From positions 780,940 through 844,939 of the forward strand of contig NBAY01000012.1 of NCBI GenBank assembly GCA_002794775.1: 64,000 nucleotides of DNA. The letters are read 5' to 3'. This document shows, one piece after another, positions 59,281 through 64,000 of the stretch. Position 1 is the first letter of the stretch. Each line of letters begins with the position of its first letter. The position numbers were made by a program, and so were the translations under genes. The notes under the pieces are model-generated. The model was not told where the DNA came from. It saw only the letters and a program-made list of their open reading frames with translations, and did no database searches. The stretch is from Porodaedalea pini (lineage: Eukaryota > Basidiomycota > Agaricomycetes > Hymenochaetales > Hymenochaetaceae).

Positions 59281-62200
59281 ATGACCAGAAGATCTGGCAA
59301 GCGGCTGAAGGAGCTCGCTGCCCTCGTGAACAACCCGCCATCCCCAGCTCTGATCCCGGGACCATTGACTTTGGAGCTCTTCAGCAACACTCTGTGCTCT
59401 AGAAGCTCACATACACAGAGTCAACAACCTGTCATCTTCCTGCCTTTTGGCCAGATGCTTATACATGCCCAAGGTGCTCGACCATCCAAGGCTTCCCCAT
59501 CTCCATCCCCAAGAAAGCCTTCACCTTCTGACAATTGCGAGCTTCCTGATAATTTTATTGATAATTTCGAGAATCATGGATATGACAGTATATTTGCATC
59601 ATCTCGGTGCACACCTATCGATCCTACACTGTCAAGGTTCCACTGTAAGCGACTCAGACAGCACCAATGGTGGTCTGAAGATGTAATACCTGGACTTGTT
59701 ATCCCATACCTCGACATTCTTCGCCATTCAGAAAACCTTCGACACCTGGTGGTATCGACTTCGTCCTCTCGATGTACGTGTATGGGTGCGCAAATGGAAA
59801 TTGAGATATTGTGTGTATCTTTTACAGGTATGTTCTATTCTCCCTGTATAAGCTACAAAGCTGACTTTCAGTTTGTAGGGCTTGAAAAGATAAATGTCTT
59901 TACTTGTGCTTGCAACTCAGCACCGTTCCAGTTGCTCGACAGAGGTTTCTTCAGCTGTGCACCGTGTTTCCCAACTTTAGCTATTGATTTAAATGTCCTC
60001 GACTTCTGATTAGAGCTCTTTGTATGAATCCTGCCAAACAAAACGGCACTCTGCAATACCTTAGAGGCCTTCTTAAGCACCCGTGGATATTTGTTCGAGT
60101 CTTCCGTACGTACACATTCTCATGTTCGTGTCACACCTATATTGATCTTTTATTTGAAGGACTCATTATGAAAGAGGTTCTGTAAATGTTTACATTGGTT
60201 TGGTACATTGCGTGATGCTGCACGGGAATGCATCAATTCTATGATAAGACCAACGGCATATGATGCTCAGCCTTTGTGTAGTGAAGCTAGCAGTGGTGAA
60301 GATGGTGGAGATTCGAGCTCTGTACCTAGTTCTCTGTGCCTGAGAAACAATATGCCCTTGGGAAACCTGAATGGTGATGATTCCGACTATGAAGGTATAA
60401 TGTCTGATTATCTAGCTATTAACTATGCAATACATGACTCACAGATGTCCTAGGAAGTTTGCAAGAAGAGAAATTGGCTGAAGAAGTTGAGAATGCAGGT
60501 AACGACAGTGCGTATTCTTTGATGTGTGTGCGGAACTATTACTGACCAAGATGTTTTGACTTGGACACTGTATGAAGGCACGTCAATTGAGTTCAATGCT
60601 GAACCAAAGCTGCCGTCGCTATACCTTCAAGAACGTTGTCCTGCGTGTTTTGGAGGACCCAACTGGAAACATGACCCCAGTCTACTGTATGCATCTTTCT
60701 ACAGAGTCCTTCAAATGTGCTAATGTGGTACTTTTTAGTATGGACTTTAATGTTTGCATCAACACATGTTTCCAGCAGAAGAGGGGAAAGACTGACAATG
60801 GAGCCCCAAACGTTCACCCTAAGACTGTTTTCTTATCTGAGGATAACTTGAAGGCTATGGAGACTGAAGTTGCTCGCCTTCGTCCTGACCATGCTAAGTG
60901 CAATCAAGATGACTCAGCAGTGGAACGTACAACAGCAAGTCACACGCTGAAAGTTTCAGATGAGATCTTGGATGAATGCAAGTCATCATTTAAAGCTGCG
61001 GATGACCGTCGACAGAAAGCGAGCACAAGATTTTTCTTAGATACAGGACTCATGGTACTTCTCTGTCGACATGATCACGTCCTCTGGCTTGCCAACATGT
61101 GGTCTGCAGGTGAGAAGCAACACTATGCTCTTGCCCTTCTGCAGACCCTTTTCCAACATATTCCTGACGATGCGATTGTTGGTGTATTATATGACGTAGG
61201 CTGCCAGCTCCACCGTAGTATAGCTAAGTGGGGGTTTCTGCCTGAATACGCTGCTCACATGATCTTTGCTATTTCTGTCTTCCATGCATACGGTCATCAA
61301 TGGGCATGTCAGATTGTCTACCACCCTCAAAAATGTAATGGCTTCGGCTTGATGGATGGTGAAGGATGCAAGCGTTTTTGGAGTTCAATAAAGCACCTTA
61401 TCCCAACTCTTCGCATAAGTGGAGTAAGTCTGAGCATTTCCATAAAACCATCATGCGCTGATCACATCTTTTTTAGTATTACGAGTGATTGCATGTCATC
61501 GATACTCAAGTCCAATACTCCAGCAGCAACAGCCTTTTCAAGCTTGGATCATGGCTACTCAAGCGGACACGAGAATGCTACAGGCACCTTCAAGATGCTG
61601 AGATGAAGCTAAAAGAAATCAATATCTCAGAAGAAGAACTTGTTAAGGAATGGGATGCTCAGCTCGAGCATCAGTCTAAAGCACTTCCACATGTGTTTCT
61701 TTCACTGTGTCCACTGAATGATAAATGATGTGCCAGCTACTGTTTGTACAGGTCAGTCGAAAGCTGCGGGACAAACAGCGATAGAAGAAATCATCAACCT
61801 CCAGACATGATGTGATGCAATGATTCAGAGAATCAACTGCTTACACAGAAGTTTGGAGAGCGATGAGAATGTTGATATTGACGCCATTAATGACTCTGTT
61901 AAGAAGTTGGAGTCTGCACATGCTCGTTTACTCAAGGACATGAAAAAGAAGAAAGGTCTTCTTGGCGTTGAGGATCAGGATAAGCTTTTATCACTAAAAA
62001 ATAGTTCATTCATCAATGATCGTATGAATGCTTGTGCTTTGCACAGCCACCTTCTAACAAAACTTTAGACTTGCAAATTTGAACTTCAGAATCTAGAACG
62101 TCCTTACCGTGCTCAGCATTCAACATCTGGAGGTACTTTCAATTAAACTCAGCTTAATTGTTTCCTCATGTTTTACGCATTCAGAACAGAAAAAATATGA

Positions 62201-63105
62201 GCTCATTGAATCCCAGTTGAGGTGTCATGAGCCAGGCATAGTTCAGCTCGCCAAAACATACAATGTGTTATGCGATAAACTACGGAAGGATGCTCTCCAT
62301 GACGCAAAATGTCCAACACCCATAACAATCAAGGGACTATTTGATTTGGACATTGATAATGATATATGGCAGGATGACAGTCTATCTGATGTTAACGATA
62401 CTGATGTGCCTCATTGGATGGGTGATGAGGATGCTAGGAGAGGTATATGTGCTTTCCTAGATGCTAAACAATGCCGCGAAGAGCTCCAGTGATTAAGTAA
62501 AGAGAAAACTGCTCTCCAGGATTGGTTCCACAATGTTTGGAGGTGTACAATCAATGCATTACAGTCTGCTTGTGAGCTCTTCATTTAACATGTGATCAGG
62601 TTTGAATTTCATATCTTCAACAGCCGCTACATCTGGTCTCACATATGCCCTTCAAGTCAGACAAAAGGAGCTATTGGCTCTATGCGTTGAATGGTGCAAC
62701 AAGCTGGAATATGTTCCTCCTGTGGACTCAGCTTATAATGCAAATTGGGGACCGACAATGGAAGAAATAGCAGACTTTAAACAACTTCGAGATGCAGCTG
62801 TGTATCATATAGTCATGGCCATGCAGTCATCTTTCCTTTTTGCACCTAGTCTCGGAGCAGAAGAAGATGGAGTAGATGACGAGTCAGATGATGGACTTCA
62901 TGCAGATGAGCTTCGAGTTGAGCATGGGGAGTTTCTGGAGCTTGCAGAGCAAATCGAGTATGATAATTCTCATGCATTAGTTTTGGAATCTGGTTTCTAA
63001 GAAAATGTCTCTGATCTACTTCTACAGGACATTGCCTTTACTCAGTCTACACTGCCTATGTCTCCAGAAAAATGGGCTCAAGTCGAAGGCATGGTCCTTT
63101 CTTGA
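59281..63105 (+). pseudogene. KDZ (Kyakuja-Dileera-Zisupton) family transposase, inactivated
   Basis: Start MTRRSGKRLKELAALVNNPP at 59281. A Cys cluster of the CxC type follows (CTCMGAQMEIEILCVSF, an intron, then VFTCACNSAPFQ and CAPCFPTLAIDLNVLDF), then the RNase H-fold core: VCINTCFQQKR, LDTGLMVLLCRHDHVLWLAN, GVLYDVGCQLHRSIAKWGFL, VFHAYGHQWACQIVYHP and LMDGEGCKRFWSSIKHLIPT. The Asp of YDVGCQ and Glu of DGEGC remain, but the first catalytic Asp (usually CIDACF) is Asn at 60761-60763. In-frame TGA at 60007-60009, 60025-60027, 61808-61810 and 62490-62492, and TAG at 62066-62068, break the protein. The C-terminal helical region continues to the stop at 63103-63105. The family call is firm; the KDZ subgroup is not. 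Confidence 0.9.
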
Positions 63106-63248
63106 TTTATCTAAATATCCTGTAATAATACACTTATTCAATGTTATAAATTCACCGTGCTGAATTGAGTGGGATGAAAAGACAAAGACAGACAGAATAC
63201 TAATGCATTGTCATGATAATGGATGTGTGCCTGAGAGATGCAGTCTCA

Positions 63249-64000
63249 TATGTACAAACAAGGTCTACTGTCCTAGAAGCTATGATCTTTGTGTTATTTA
63301 TTACAATAAGTTCCCCCTGGGCTACCCCTGGATTACTATCTCTGGGCCATCCCTGAGTTATTATCTCTGGGCTATCCCTGGATTATTATCTCTGGGCTAT
63401 CCCTGAGTTATTATCTCTGGGCTAGCCCTGAGTTATTATCTCTGGGCTATCCCTGAGTTATTATCTCTGGGCTATCCCTGAGTTATTATCTCTGGGCTAT
63501 CCCTATGAAATTATCCCTGGGCTATCCCTCTGTAAACATCTCTGGGCTATCCCTGGATTGTTATTTCTGGGCTATCCCTATGAAATTATGTCTGGGCTAT
63601 CCCTCTGTATTTATATCTGGGCTATCCCTGTGTAAACATGTCTAGGCTATCCCTGGGTTATTATCTCTGAGCTATCCCTATAGATATGAGATACATATAC
63701 TTATCAGTTAAAGTCATTCCTAGGTATTCTAAATCATAATAATCAAGAACATGGGTGTATTCTATAAATTACAGAGGCTCAATACTCTGTTGTTATCACT
63801 GAGGTCATCATTTCTCAAAGTTCTACTTGTGGTCATGCTATATAGAGATTAAAAGAGGACTTTCCTTATATTCAAAGCTAGAGGATGTGTAGCCATATCA
63901 TATCTGTTGTCATACAAACATCCAGTGAAGCTGAATCTATGATAATATTCACAGAGTAGCAACTGCCTAGTATGTATAAAGTGGCCATGCACAAGGCCCA
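63249..64000. repeat. Right terminal inverted repeat of the giant element (cut by window end)
   Basis: Reverse complement of 41734-42334 plus extra minisatellite units (about 63316-63690, unit CTGGGCTATCCCTGAGTTAT). Bases 63690-64000 match 41734-42050 inverted with very few differences. The outer end lies beyond the window. Confidence 0.93.

Larger units (their letters stand above)
41734..64000 (+). mobile_element. Giant KDZ-type DNA transposon (extends past right edge)
   Basis: The element is defined by long inverted repeats (41734-42334 and 63249-64000+) enclosing more than 20 kb. Inside are a KDZ (Kyakuja-Dileera-Zisupton) transposase on the plus strand near the right end, a divergent Spt5-like gene, and a large minus-strand gene of unknown function split by a nested Gypsy element (46087-52350). 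Without the Gypsy insert the visible element is about 16 kb. The outer right end and part of the left end are not delimited because the repeat runs off the window, so no target duplication could be checked. The transposase is broken, so this copy is not autonomous. Confidence 0.8.

Overview
The window reads as nuclear DNA of a mushroom-type basidiomycete (Agaricomycetes). Genes are dense in introns of about 50 bp with GT..AG borders. A DUF6533 membrane protein and KDZ-type transposon proteins are both typical of this group. The left 19 kb and a small island at 37.3-39.8 kb are ordinary gene space; most of the rest is transposons and gene debris.

Ordinary genes, left to right: the 3' end of mitochondrial processing peptidase beta (2-514), electron-transfer flavoprotein beta with 8-nt and 19-nt micro-exons (752-1890), a DUF6533 seven-helix-type protein (2820 to about 4250), an MSB2-type signalling mucin (6350-10034, minus), ribosomal protein uL23/RPL25 (10793-11405, minus), and the cohesin loader SCC2/Mis4 (11836-19113, minus). 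A second island holds a POLE4/Dpb3-like histone-fold gene (37333-38021, minus) that diverges from an unknown 493-residue protein (38189-39833, plus).

Region 19.6-37 kb is a graveyard. It begins with a near-perfect 0.86 kb palindrome and a dead pogo/Tigger-like transposase. Two runs of intron-containing fragments of housekeeping genes follow, all on the plus strand: a BTB-like gene, RPB1, PRP8 and NOT1 abutting one another (22.9-29.0 kb), then eIF4G fused to prolyl-tRNA synthetase with internal partial duplications (32.5-36.7 kb). Retained introns argue for DNA-level capture, for example by Helitrons, rather than retroposition. Small TIR elements (4594-5187, 29332-29505, 39961-40471) punctuate the region.

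From about 41.7 kb to the right edge lies one giant DNA transposon of more than 22 kb, bounded by inverted repeats of 600 bp or more that each contain a 25-bp minisatellite. It carries a decayed KDZ transposase (59281-63105), a divergent Spt5-like NGN/KOW gene (54125-57122) and a large gene of unknown function (43433-53631). A 6,264-bp Ty3/Gypsy chromovirus with 440-bp LTRs and a perfect ATGAA target duplication sits inside a 52-bp intron of that unknown gene.

Decay has two styles. The transposons are broken mainly by in-frame TGA codons where CGA is expected, plus G-to-A changes that remove catalytic Asp residues in the reverse transcriptase and the KDZ transposase. This fits CpG deamination or a RIP-like process. 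The captured housekeeping fragments are broken mostly by frameshifts.
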